From an uncultured Bacteroidia bacterium (lineage in GTDB: Bacteria; Bacteroidota; Bacteroidia; Bacteroidales; F082), in contig CACYHX010000017.1 of assembly GCA_902774365.1 (NCBI GenBank), positions 27,548 through 91,547 on the forward strand: a stretch of 64,000 nucleotides of DNA, in the 5' to 3' direction. The first letter of the stretch is position 1. Each line of letters opens with the position of its first letter. Position numbers and translations under genes: made by a program. The notes under the pieces were generated by a model. That model was not told where the DNA came from. It was given only the letters and a program-made list of their open reading frames with translations, and made no database searches. This document shows, in pieces, positions 43,987 to 52,797 of this stretch.

Positions 43987-45243
43987 ATGAAAATGAATAA
44001 CGCCTTTACCTTGTTTGCGTTCCTACTGTTGGCAGCCAACATTTACGCCCAAGAACGCCAAATCATCCAAGGCTGCTGCAAAGACGAAAACGACAAAGCC
44101 ATCGAGAACGTGAGCGTGTATGTGCACGACTCGCTGCTTGTTTCCATTACCGACGCCCAAGGTCGCTTCACGTATGGACACGCCAAAGAAGGTGAGAAAC
44201 TCCGCTTTGCCCACATGGTTTTCGAGCAGGCTTACTATACCATCAAAGAAAAAGACATCAACGGCAAGAACCTGACGGTCAAGATGAGAACGAAGAGCCA
44301 TGAATTGCTGGAGGTACAAGTGACCGCTCATGCGCCCCACATCGCTTACGACAACCCCGTGATGACCGTCATCGACTACACCCTCCGCGACGACGGCATC
44401 TATCTGATTGCCTATCGCCGCCGATACTCCACCTTGCTCCATCTCTCTTTTGACATGGACACGCTCCACGAGATGAAAATATCCTCGCGCTACAAGTACA
44501 TCACCAAGGACGCTTTCGGCGACATCTACGCCATCAACGACTACCAAGCCAGCCTGGTTGGCTTCATGGAATTGGAAAACGAGAAGAAACTACTGATGAA
44601 CTTCTACCACTCCATGTCGCGGAAAGAATTTTACGACAAGTTCGCAGCCATTGTGGCTGCCAGCGACAGCGTTTTCGTCACCGGACAACGCCATTTTTTC
44701 AACACAGGATTGGGCTATTACCGATACCATTATGGCCGTGACGAAGAGCCGAAACTGCTCCATTACATCGAGGACGACGAAGCTGCCGGTAGCATCCGGT
44801 GGCACAACGGCCATTACGAAGTCCAACCCGAATTCATCGAGCCGGTTTATGCCCCTATTTATGCCATCGACAACAAGTTCTACATCTTTGCCTACATCGA
44901 CAACGAAACGGTTGTCTTCGATGCGGCAGGCAATGAGTTGGAGCGTCATCCCCTCACCTTCCACGAATACCGAAATTGGAACGGGAAGATGGAACCCGAC
45001 CGCCGCTGGAAGCGGAAAATGCTGGTGGATGCAGCACGGAAAGAGTTCTACACTTTTTTCGTCACCGACGGCGTTTATACTCTGAAGCGCATCGACCTGG
45101 AAACCGGAACGGCCACCTCCGTCATGGACCTCAGCGGCTATCCCTTCGCTGAAAACATGAGGATCCACGATGGGACGCTGTATTTCCTTTATCCCACGGG
45201 GTTCAACCACCGGAAGGCATTGTATCGAGTGAGGATAGAATAA
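43987..45243 (+). CDS. Secreted CarboxypepD-regulatory-like plus beta-propeller protein (first)
   Basis: About 418 residues. Signal peptide (1-20), an N-terminal CarboxypepD_reg-like domain (about 22-110: IIQGCCKDENDKAIENVSVY, ITDAQGRFTYG), then a beta-rich region with repeated bladed segments that fits the '6-bladed propeller' proteins of Bacteroidota, ending in ALYRVRIE. The protein at 47864-49327 has the same two-domain layout and ends GVISRVRIE. Function unknown; the neighbourhood suggests it works with the EreA/ChaN-like proteins. Confidence 0.75.
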   Translation: MKMNNAFTLFAFLLLAANIYAQERQIIQGCCKDENDKAIENVSVYVHDSLLVSITDAQGRFTYGHAKEGEKLRFAHMVFEQAYYTIKEKDINGKNLTVKMRTKSHELLEVQVTAHAPHIAYDNPVMTVIDYTLRDDGIYLIAYRRRYSTLLHLSFDMDTLHEMKISSRYKYITKDAFGDIYAINDYQASLVGFMELENEKKLLMNFYHSMSRKEFYDKFAAIVAASDSVFVTGQRHFFNTGLGYYRYHYGRDEEPKLLHYIEDDEAAGSIRWHNGHYEVQPEFIEPVYAPIYAIDNKFYIFAYIDNETVVFDAAGNELERHPLTFHEYRNWNGKMEPDRRWKRKMLVDAARKEFYTFFVTDGVYTLKRIDLETGTATSVMDLSGYPFAENMRIHDGTLYFLYPTGFNHRKALYRVRIE

Positions 45244-45316
45244 AGCAATTTTTGGAATGATTTTTGCAGTATTTAAACCATATTGTACCCAGTTCAATCC
45301 TTAAAAATCACGTTCC

Positions 45317-46543
45317 ATGAAAAAGATTTACATTCTATTGCTTTTGTCAGCATTAACTTTTCAAAGCGCCGTGGCGCAAAACGAACAGCCCAATCCTTAC
45401 CAAGTGGCTAAAGAAGATGGCTACGGCTATCGCTCGCTCATCAAACTGCTCGATATGGACAGCACCTTTATCGGCTCGAAGTTTGAACATTCCTATCACG
45501 ACCTGTTAGCCATCTTGTGTTCCCGCGTCGGGCGATACAAGGAGGCAAGGCGCGAAGCCGAGGCTTGTGGGACACAATTCCTCGACAATATGAGATTCAA
45601 GAATAGTTATAAGGATGTGAAAGCCATCCCCTTGTCGGAAATAATGGACAGCATCATCGCGAACAACCGCGTCATTATGATGAACGAGAGGCACTTCAAC
45701 CCACATAGTAGGGCTTTCGTTATCAGTTGGTTAGAGAAATGCTATGAAAACGGATATCGTTATCTCGCCGCCGAGACCCTGTTTGCAAAGGATTCCTTGC
45801 TCAACGAGAGGCGCTCGGTGCTGTTGAGCGAAACAGGGTTCTACAGCGACGAGCCTGTCTATGGCGATATGCTCAGGACCGCGCTCAATTTGGGCTATAC
45901 ACTCGTGCCTTACGAAGGCGACGGCTTCGGCGTTGATCGTGAGGTGAACGAAGCCAAAAACCTTGTCGAAAGAATCATCAGCCAAGACCCTGAAGCAAAA
46001 TTCCTGCTTTTAGGCGGCTTCGGGCATATCGCCGACCGCAACGGATGGTACACGATGGGCAGATATTTCAAGGAACAATCCGGCATCGACCCGTTCACGA
46101 TGGATTGCACATTCTTCGACGACCCATACGGCGAAACCGATTCCTTGCAAACCGTTTATTACGACTTGATTGATGCGATGCCCAACCGCGAGCCTATCCT
46201 TCTTTATGACACGGTGAAGCATATCTTCCCTTGCAATTCGGGTATGGATGCCACCTGCTGTCTACCCCGCACACGCTTCATCGAAGACAACATCCCCGAC
46301 TGGAAACTCTACAACGGCAAGGTGCTTTACACTATCGACCGCCGTTTTATCAAAAAGAACGGATTCCCCGAGGGTTGCGTGAGCGCGTTCCTGAAATCGG
46401 AAGGCGAGCAATGCGTCCCCATCGACCAGTATATGTACGGTAAGGACGAGAAGGAATTCATGTTAGCGCTTTACAAGGGCGAGTATCTGTTGCGGTTTGA
46501 CGACGGGAAGGAGTATAAATATGCTACAATCTATGTGAAATAA
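45317..46543 (+). CDS. Secreted EreA/ChaN-like protein
   Basis: 408 residues with a signal peptide (1-20). The core resembles the TraB/ChaN/erythromycin-esterase superfamily: RVIMMNERHFNPHSRAFVIS (equivalent to the GExH motif), YRYLAAETLF, and FLLLGGFGHIADRNG further on. In family members such Glu and His residues line a hydrolytic or metal/heme site. The GE of the first motif reads NE here. The preceding gene is a propeller protein and the next is a second EreA-like lipoprotein. Confidence 0.65.
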   Translation: MKKIYILLLLSALTFQSAVAQNEQPNPYQVAKEDGYGYRSLIKLLDMDSTFIGSKFEHSYHDLLAILCSRVGRYKEARREAEACGTQFLDNMRFKNSYKDVKAIPLSEIMDSIIANNRVIMMNERHFNPHSRAFVISWLEKCYENGYRYLAAETLFAKDSLLNERRSVLLSETGFYSDEPVYGDMLRTALNLGYTLVPYEGDGFGVDREVNEAKNLVERIISQDPEAKFLLLGGFGHIADRNGWYTMGRYFKEQSGIDPFTMDCTFFDDPYGETDSLQTVYYDLIDAMPNREPILLYDTVKHIFPCNSGMDATCCLPRTRFIEDNIPDWKLYNGKVLYTIDRRFIKKNGFPEGCVSAFLKSEGEQCVPIDQYMYGKDEKEFMLALYKGEYLLRFDDGKEYKYATIYVK

Positions 46544-46563
46544 GGAAAATACTGCGTTTTTTG

Positions 46564-46571
46564 TAGTTTTG
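46564..46571 (+). promoter_or_regulatory. -7 box for the EreA-like lipoprotein gene
   Basis: TAGTTTTG, 27 nt before ATG 46599. Each gene of the 42-49 kb cluster except the last has a similar TTTTGCA-type sequence upstream. Confidence 0.45.
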
Positions 46572-46598
46572 CAGAATAGTATTCAAAACCATAACGCC

Positions 46599-47852
46599 AT
46601 GAAAAACATTCGATTTTACACCCTGCTTGTGCTCCTGCTGATGGTGGGAGGTATTTTTGTTTCGTGTGGCACAGAGCCAGCCGAAAAACAAATTGCCGAC
46701 CAATTCACGGATTTTTCAGACGAATCCACCAGCTTTGAACAAATCAAAAACGCCGTCAAGGGCAAGCGCATCGTCATTTTAGGCGAGGCCGGACATGCCG
46801 ACGGAAGAACTTTCGAAATCAAGTCGGAACTGATCGAATATCTCAACGCAGACAAAGAATATGATGTCGTTTTGGAAGGCATGGGGTTCCTTGATGGCGC
46901 TGTTTTGCAAGGCATTTTGCCATCGTTGTGCATCGACAGCAACTATCTTGATGTGGCTAATGCATGGAATCCATTGTGGAGCCAGACAAAAGAAGCATCC
47001 TCTTTGGTGAAAGCCATGCGCAGCGGCAAGGTGAGGTATTGGGGCATGGACTGCCAACCATCCTTAAGCGACTATTTCCTTATTCCTTATTTGTTGGCTT
47101 CTTCACCAAGCGTTTCAAGCGTGTTAGGAGGAAGTGCTTTTGACTCCCTGATGCCCATTCACGACCGTATGATGAGCATGGATACCACTTTGACACATAA
47201 CGAATTGGATTACTTTGATTCGAAGATGAGCCAAGCCCAAAAAGCCTTGGAAGAGGAAACCGATTTGGAAAAGAAGGCCATCCTTGATATGACCATTGAC
47301 AACGCCTTGGCGTTTTCGGGACAGGTGAGATTGGGATTCACTGAGTGGGATGCACAAAACGAAGGCATCAACATCCGCGACCGACAAATGGCCGAGAATG
47401 TGACATGGTACCTGAACCATTTTCCAGAAAGAAAAATCATCATTTGGACCGCCAACTTTCACGGAGCCAAGCAAATCAACCAAATCAATTACGGCAAAGA
47501 GCCTGACCCGGATTTGTACAACAAGTATGTGCTTTGTGGTGAGCATCTTGAAAAGGCATTCCCTGGGCAGTTGTATTCCCTGGCTTTCACTTCGGGTGGT
47601 GGTAGCGAGGGCTATTTCTATGCGAACGACAGCACCGCGATTGTGCCTGATTCAACATCGGTGGAGTTTCAATTGGGACAGCGTGGAATGGAATATGGCT
47701 TTTGCGATTTGAGCCAAAGGAAAGATTGGGCTGACATGGTTTTCAATAGCACCATATTGGGCTATGACTGCAAGCCAGGTAAATGGGCACGGGCTTTCGA
47801 TGGCATCTTTTATATGAAAGAGAATCATAAAGCGCATTTTGTTCAAGATTAA
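46599..47852 (+). CDS. Erythromycin-esterase-like lipoprotein
   Basis: About 417 residues from ATG 46599 (an ATG 30 nt upstream lies in the leader). Lipobox GGIFVSC. GKRIVILGEAGHADGRTFEI is the EreA motif with catalytic Glu and His, followed by YDVVLEGMGF, MRSGKVRYWGMDCQPS and KIIIWTANFHGAKQIN (second His). Erythromycin esterases hydrolyse macrolactones, but most family members in Bacteroidota have no known substrate. It pairs with the divergent relative just upstream. Confidence 0.8.
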   Translation: MKNIRFYTLLVLLLMVGGIFVSCGTEPAEKQIADQFTDFSDESTSFEQIKNAVKGKRIVILGEAGHADGRTFEIKSELIEYLNADKEYDVVLEGMGFLDGAVLQGILPSLCIDSNYLDVANAWNPLWSQTKEASSLVKAMRSGKVRYWGMDCQPSLSDYFLIPYLLASSPSVSSVLGGSAFDSLMPIHDRMMSMDTTLTHNELDYFDSKMSQAQKALEEETDLEKKAILDMTIDNALAFSGQVRLGFTEWDAQNEGINIRDRQMAENVTWYLNHFPERKIIIWTANFHGAKQINQINYGKEPDPDLYNKYVLCGEHLEKAFPGQLYSLAFTSGGGSEGYFYANDSTAIVPDSTSVEFQLGQRGMEYGFCDLSQRKDWADMVFNSTILGYDCKPGKWARAFDGIFYMKENHKAHFVQD

Positions 47853-47863
47853 AACATAATCCT

Positions 47864-49327
47864 ATGGAACACAGAAAAGCTTTCTTGACATTATTGATGG
47901 TTTGCCTTGGCTTTACACTTTTCGCCCAAACCAAAACCATCGTTCACGGCAACCTCGGCGTGGAGAACGTGAACATCAGCATCGTGAACACGCCTTACGG
48001 CACCAGCACCGATGCCAAAGGGCATTACGATCTGCCGCTTTTCGACCGCTCGGAGACCGTCAACCTGTATTATTCCTGCATCGGCTATCAGGATACGGTA
48101 GTGAACCTCACGCCACGACAGTTGCAGCGCGATTCCATCAATGTCAGTTTCCGAATGCGCAAGATGAGATACGACCTTCAGGAAGTTGGCGTTTCGGCAA
48201 GCAAAGACTTTTACCGCTCTGGTTCCAACCGCAACATCGCCGACATCGCGTTTTTGAATGGGAAAATCTACCTTTTGGAGAACAAGCCCAAGACTTCCTC
48301 GATGGTCGTCTTAGACACCGATGGCGTGGAACAAGCCCGCAAGGACTTCGACCAACTCTTTGAAAAGCTTCACATTGACGCTTTCGACGACCTTATTCTT
48401 GTCGGGCAAGACAGTTGCTTGCAGGTATATCTTGATGAAAAACAGGGCATTTTGCCCGTTTCCACCTTCTCGCGCGATGATTACCGCAACAAACTGCTCA
48501 AAATCGTTTGCGAGTACAACGGGGCTTACATCGTTAGGACCATCGTTCACGACCGAGGACTTTACTGGCTCAAATTCAACCACGGCAAAAGCCAAGACTT
48601 CTTGTATGTGAAGAAAGACGGTTCGATGGAAAAACCGCAGTACTTGTGCAGTTTCATTGACACCCTCGGCTATCGTGCATGCCAGTCGCAATGGATGAAG
48701 ATACAAAACGAATACCATCAGGCGATGGCGGAAAACTTCTCCCTCGAGTCCATCTACGATGAGAACGGGGACGGGCATTCGATGCGCGAAGGAGAAAGCA
48801 TAACTTCCATTCGCATCAAAAAAGCGGAACGAGGAAGCCCGGGCATCGACCTCATCAACGAGGGGATATGGGACGGAAACCTGGTTCGTCTGGCAGAAAC
48901 CCCAACCTTGCTTGGAATGATACAATGGTATTGCTCCATCATGGCCAAAAAGGAACTCCAGATTGTCCCCTTGAAAGTCAATGGTTTGCTTCAATTCGTT
49001 GGTCTTGACAACCGCGAAATCGTGGAAATCGGCCCCGACTTCAAAGTGGCAAAGAGGCAGCCTCTGAAAATCACTTCGGGAGAGAAGTTTTTCAAGAACG
49101 AGTTCCTCACCGACAAAGCCACAGGCAAAACCTATGGTCTCTTCGTGGAGAACGGAATGAACCACATCGGTCTCTACGACCCCGAAGCGGGCACAGTCGG
49201 CATGGGACAAAAAGCCAGCAAGAAGATTTATCCAAGGGTATTCAAGGTGCATGGCGGCTATGCGTATAGTGTGTTTTACGATTCGGGGAGCAATCGCGGG
49301 GTGATTAGTCGGGTGAGGATTGAATAA
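47864..49327 (+). CDS. Secreted CarboxypepD-regulatory-like plus beta-propeller protein (second)
   Basis: 487 residues: signal peptide (1-22, ending LFAQ), CarboxypepD_reg-like domain (about 25-110: VHGNLGVENVNISIVNTPYG, STDAKGHYDLPL, LYYSCIGYQDTVVNL), then propeller-like repeats and the terminal SRVRIE. It is a paralogue of the protein at 43987-45243 and follows the EreA-like lipoprotein by 11 bp, indicating a shared transcript. Role unknown. Confidence 0.75.
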   Translation: MEHRKAFLTLLMVCLGFTLFAQTKTIVHGNLGVENVNISIVNTPYGTSTDAKGHYDLPLFDRSETVNLYYSCIGYQDTVVNLTPRQLQRDSINVSFRMRKMRYDLQEVGVSASKDFYRSGSNRNIADIAFLNGKIYLLENKPKTSSMVVLDTDGVEQARKDFDQLFEKLHIDAFDDLILVGQDSCLQVYLDEKQGILPVSTFSRDDYRNKLLKIVCEYNGAYIVRTIVHDRGLYWLKFNHGKSQDFLYVKKDGSMEKPQYLCSFIDTLGYRACQSQWMKIQNEYHQAMAENFSLESIYDENGDGHSMREGESITSIRIKKAERGSPGIDLINEGIWDGNLVRLAETPTLLGMIQWYCSIMAKKELQIVPLKVNGLLQFVGLDNREIVEIGPDFKVAKRQPLKITSGEKFFKNEFLTDKATGKTYGLFVENGMNHIGLYDPEAGTVGMGQKASKKIYPRVFKVHGGYAYSVFYDSGSNRGVISRVRIE

Positions 49328-49345
49328 AATCCTTACCTTTGCTGC

Positions 49346-51358
49346 ATGAAAACCTTATTCAGATTACGATACAACAGCCGCTGGGGCGAGGAATTGTTCC
49401 TCACGGGAAACAGCGATGAATTAGGCAATTGGAATCCAAACAAGGCCGTTCCGATGGATTATGTGGGGCCTGGAATTTGGTCGGTTTCCGTAGAGACGCG
49501 GCGCGCCACATCTCTACAGACCACGGAATACAAATATTTCATCCGCGAAAACGACCAAATCCGTTGGGAGGATGGCCCCAACCGCATCCTGCCCGATGGC
49601 AAAGACCGCGTTTGGGATTGGTTCGGCCTCACCGAAAGGCAAACGATGAAAGGTGTGGCCGTGCCGTTGTTCAGCTTGCGCACGGAAAACGATTTTGGCA
49701 TCGGCGAATATGCCGACCTGCCGAGATTGGGCGACTGGTGCGTGGCCAACGGACTGAAAATCATCCAAATCCTGCCCATCAACGACACGACGGCACATTA
49801 TGATTGGCATGACTCTTATCCTTATAATGCCATCTCGGCTTTTGCGCTGAACCCGATTTATTTGAATGTTGAACAATTGTGGGCTTTCCCACCTATAGAT
49901 TCGCTTCGGATTTTGAAGGCATGTCATACCGAGCCATCAGGCGAAGCGTATCTATGCCTTCAAAATCCTCGGAATGACATAGGTGGAAAAGCTACATCTT
50001 TCAAACGGATGCGGACGATGCTCAACAAGGAGGAATCCGTCAATTACCCCAAAGTGCTGAAAGCCAAATGGAAATATTTCCAAACCGCCTTCGAGCAGCA
50101 ATGGGAATCTTTGAAAAAAACCACTGAATTCCAGCAATTTGTCAAAGAAAACGAAGACTGGCTCAAAGACTATGCCCAATACTGCGCCGAACGCGACGGC
50201 AACGGCACGGAGATCCATCTCTTCCTGCAATACCACTGCGACAAACAGCTGCGCGAGGCAGTCAAAGCCTTACATGACAAGGGATTGCTGCTGAAGGGCG
50301 ACATCCCCATCGGCGTGAATCCCATAGGCGTGGACGTGAAATCTCATCCCGATTTGTTCAACCTCGACGTGCAAGTAGGTGCCCCGCCCGATGACTTTGC
50401 CGCCAAAGGACAAAATTGGGGTTTCCCGTCATACAACTGGGAGGCGATGTCGAAGGACGGCTACGCCTGGTGGCAACGCCGCCTGCAAGTGATGGCGCGT
50501 TATTTCGATGCCTACCGCATCGACCATATCTTGGGCTTCTTCCGCATCTGGGAGATTCCCAAGACGGCCAAATCAGGGCTACTGGGGCACTTCTCTCCCG
50601 CCCTGCCCCTGAGCGAGGAAGAAATTGAAGGCTTCGGTTTCCATTTCATCAAAAGCAAACACTTGAAGAAAGGCCTCGACACCCTCTTCATCCCTGCACC
50701 GAACGAGAAAGACAAGTACATTCCTCGCATCGAACTGCATAAAACCAAAGCCTACCAAACCCTCAGCGTTGACCAAAAACAAGCCATCGATGGCATTTAC
50801 GAGGACTTCTATTTCCACCGTCACAACGACTTCTGGAAGCAGAAAGCCTTGGAGAAACTACCCGCTCTCATCAACGCAACGAAGATGATTGCCTGCGGCG
50901 AAGACCTCGGCATGATTCCCGCCTGCGTGCCCGAAGTGATGCAACGGTTGGGCATCATGAGCCTTGAGGTGCAACGTATGCCTAAAATATTTGGCCATCA
51001 GTTTGTGCAGACTGAAGACCTGCCCGAGAACTGCGTCTACACCACGGGCACCCACGACATGCCTACCTTGCGCGGCTGGTTGGCCGAAGACCGCGTCCGC
51101 ACCCGTCAGTTCCTCGATAGCCTCGACCTCGACGACCGCAAAGTCACCGCCAAGACCCTGAAAAAAATCATGGAAAAGCACCAGGATAGCCCCTCGAAGT
51201 GGAACATCTACCCGCTGCAAGACCTCTTGGACTTGGACGAAAAGAATTGGTCGCCCAACCCTGCCGACGACCAAATCAACGTCCCGGCCAACGCCAAGAA
51301 TCAATGGAAATGGCGGATGAAGACGAATTTGGAGACTTTATTGCAGCCAATCCAATAA
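49346..51358 (+). CDS. malQ: 4-alpha-glucanotransferase with N-terminal starch-binding (CBM20) domain
   Basis: 670 residues. N-terminal CBM20 (about 1-105: FRLRYNSRWGEELFLTGNSD, LGNWNP, EYKYFIREND), then GH77: PLFSLRTENDFGIGEYADL, LPINDTT, the nucleophile Asp in YRIDHILGFFRIWEIP, the acid/base Glu in CGEDLGMIP and the third Asp in TGTHDMPTLRGW. It transfers maltooligosaccharide units. Two repeats are translated in frame: VETRRATSLQ (residues 49-58) inside the CBM20 and a hairpin insert (about residues 181-215) at a loop of GH77. Sequence around both is otherwise conserved. Confidence 0.93.
   Translation: MKTLFRLRYNSRWGEELFLTGNSDELGNWNPNKAVPMDYVGPGIWSVSVETRRATSLQTTEYKYFIRENDQIRWEDGPNRILPDGKDRVWDWFGLTERQTMKGVAVPLFSLRTENDFGIGEYADLPRLGDWCVANGLKIIQILPINDTTAHYDWHDSYPYNAISAFALNPIYLNVEQLWAFPPIDSLRILKACHTEPSGEAYLCLQNPRNDIGGKATSFKRMRTMLNKEESVNYPKVLKAKWKYFQTAFEQQWESLKKTTEFQQFVKENEDWLKDYAQYCAERDGNGTEIHLFLQYHCDKQLREAVKALHDKGLLLKGDIPIGVNPIGVDVKSHPDLFNLDVQVGAPPDDFAAKGQNWGFPSYNWEAMSKDGYAWWQRRLQVMARYFDAYRIDHILGFFRIWEIPKTAKSGLLGHFSPALPLSEEEIEGFGFHFIKSKHLKKGLDTLFIPAPNEKDKYIPRIELHKTKAYQTLSVDQKQAIDGIYEDFYFHRHNDFWKQKALEKLPALINATKMIACGEDLGMIPACVPEVMQRLGIMSLEVQRMPKIFGHQFVQTEDLPENCVYTTGTHDMPTLRGWLAEDRVRTRQFLDSLDLDDRKVTAKTLKKIMEKHQDSPSKWNIYPLQDLLDLDEKNWSPNPADDQINVPANAKNQWKWRMKTNLETLLQPIQ
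49489..49518. repeat. 30-bp palindrome in malQ (family A copy 2)
   Basis: CGTAGAGACG-cggcgcgcca-CATCTCTACA; 28 of 30 positions match the copy at 42094-42123. It is read in the same frame as that copy and encodes the same ten residues, VETRRATSLQ, within the CBM20 domain. Confidence 0.9.
49887..49990. repeat. Long imperfect hairpin insert in malQ
   Basis: The left arm (49887-49923, CCCACCTAT...GGATTTTGAAGGCAT) pairs with the right arm (49953-49990, ATGCCTTCAAAATCC...ATAGGTGG). The centre carries TGTCATACCGAG...GTATCTATG, shared with the waaA repeat. The frame is kept, encoding RILKACHTEPSGEAYLCLQN and flanks. Confidence 0.75.
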
Positions 51359-51393
51359 AAAACCTTACCTTTGAAGCCTAAAATCTTACTACC

Positions 51394-52233
51394 ATGAAAT
51401 TCAAACCCTACAACCATAGCGAAGCCGCGCTCAACGAGCGCATCGCATTGATTCTCAACGAAGAGAAGAAAAAAGGTCACGAAAAAGATGCCCTGCGCAC
51501 CATTTTCCAAAGCATCGACTTCACCACCTTGGAAGCCTTCGACAACGAGGCCAAGATCAAGGACTTCTGCGACAAGGCCTTGGCCTTCCCCAAGCAGAAG
51601 CCCCACCTCAGCGTACCCGCCATCTGCATCTACAGCCCTTTCATCCGTCAGGCCAAGAAGCAACTTGAAGGCAGTGGCATCCGTGTGGCCACGGTGGCCT
51701 GCGCCTTCCCCTCGGGCATGATGCCCTTCGACCTGAAAGTCAAGGAGGTGGAATACTGCGTCAACGAAGGCGCCGACGAGGTCGACATGGTCATCTCGCG
51801 CGGCACGTTCCTCGCTGGACGTTACGATGAAGTCTTCAACGAGATCAAGACCATCAAGGAAACTTGTGGCGACAAGGCGCACTTGAAAGTCATCCTTGAG
51901 ACGGGCGAGCTGAAGACCGTCGAGAACATCCGCAAGGCCAGCGAACTCGCCATCCTCGCTGGTGCCGACTTCATCAAGACCTCGACGGGCAAGGTGCCGG
52001 TGGCCGCCACGCCTTTGGCCGCCATCGTCATGATCGACACCATCAAGGAATACTATGAGGCCACAGGCAAGAAGGTCGGCTTCAAGCCTGCCGGCGGCAT
52101 GAAGGTGCCGGACGACGCCCTCACCTATTATTACCTTGTCAAAAACATCCTCGGCGACGCTTGGCTCAACCCGAACCTCTTCCGCGTAGGCACAAGCCGC
52201 CTCGCTGGACTCATCTTAGAACAAATTCAATAA
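51394..52233 (+). CDS. deoC: Deoxyribose-phosphate aldolase
   Basis: 279 residues. SVPAICIYSPF, VACAFPSG, EGADEVDMVI, LKVILETGEL and the Schiff-base lysine in FIKTSTGK (Lys about 195), then FKPAGGM. It splits 2-deoxyribose 5-phosphate to glyceraldehyde 3-phosphate and acetaldehyde in nucleoside breakdown. It follows malQ by 35 bp; a TACCTTTG -7-like box lies in the gap. Confidence 0.96.
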   Translation: MKFKPYNHSEAALNERIALILNEEKKKGHEKDALRTIFQSIDFTTLEAFDNEAKIKDFCDKALAFPKQKPHLSVPAICIYSPFIRQAKKQLEGSGIRVATVACAFPSGMMPFDLKVKEVEYCVNEGADEVDMVISRGTFLAGRYDEVFNEIKTIKETCGDKAHLKVILETGELKTVENIRKASELAILAGADFIKTSTGKVPVAATPLAAIVMIDTIKEYYEATGKKVGFKPAGGMKVPDDALTYYYLVKNILGDAWLNPNLFRVGTSRLAGLILEQIQ

Positions 52234-52370
52234 TCACAAAACACACAAAACTTACAAAACTATTGTCTTGTTTGAGCGGCACGGCAACCGCCTTGCCGCA
52301 GGGAAGCAGCCAGTTGGCATGCTTCCCAGACTCAATAAAAGGTTTTGAGGGTTTTGCAAGTTTTGTGACA
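52233..52370. mobile_element. MITE-like repeat, family D copy 2 (between deoC and the OsmC gene)
   Basis: About 138 bp with inverted ends ATCACAAAAC...CTTACAAAAC and GGTTTTG...CAAGTTTTGTGAC, plus the central hairpin GGGAAGCAGCCAGTTGGC/TGCTTCCC shared with copy 1 at 39572-39712. It abuts the deoC stop and ends 17 bp before the next ATG. Confidence 0.78.
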
Positions 52371-52386
52371 AAAGACAACAAACAAT

Positions 52387-52797
52387 ATGGCAACAATAAA
52401 AGGAACTTATAAAGGAAATCTCCGTAACGAGATGACCCATGTGCAGTCGGGCAACACCATCCTCACCGACGCTCCCACTGACAACCACGGCAAAGGCGAA
52501 GCCTTCTCGCCCACCGACCTCGCCAGCGCAGCCCTCGCTGGCTGCATGATGACCATCATGGGCATCAGCGCACAAGGCCACAAATTCGACATCGATGGCA
52601 CCACCTACACGGTGAAGAAGACCATGAACGCCGACCCGCGCCGCATCGGGCAGATCGACATCGTGTTCAACTTCCCCGCCAAGGAATACACCGAGAAACA
52701 GAAAGCCTTGCTGTGGGCCGCCGCCGAGAGCTGTCCCGTGGGTCGCTCGCTGCATCCCGACGTCATCGTCAACATCACCATGAACTTCCAAGGCTAA
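52387..52797 (+). CDS. OsmC family peroxiredoxin-like protein
   Basis: 136 residues. The two reactive cysteines lie in the expected contexts: AGCMMTIMG (about 55) and ESCPVGRSLHPD (about 118). SPTDLASAALAGC precedes the first. OsmC/Ohr proteins reduce organic hydroperoxides. The next gene starts at the TAATG overlap. Confidence 0.92.
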   Translation: MATIKGTYKGNLRNEMTHVQSGNTILTDAPTDNHGKGEAFSPTDLASAALAGCMMTIMGISAQGHKFDIDGTTYTVKKTMNADPRRIGQIDIVFNFPAKEYTEKQKALLWAAAESCPVGRSLHPDVIVNITMNFQG

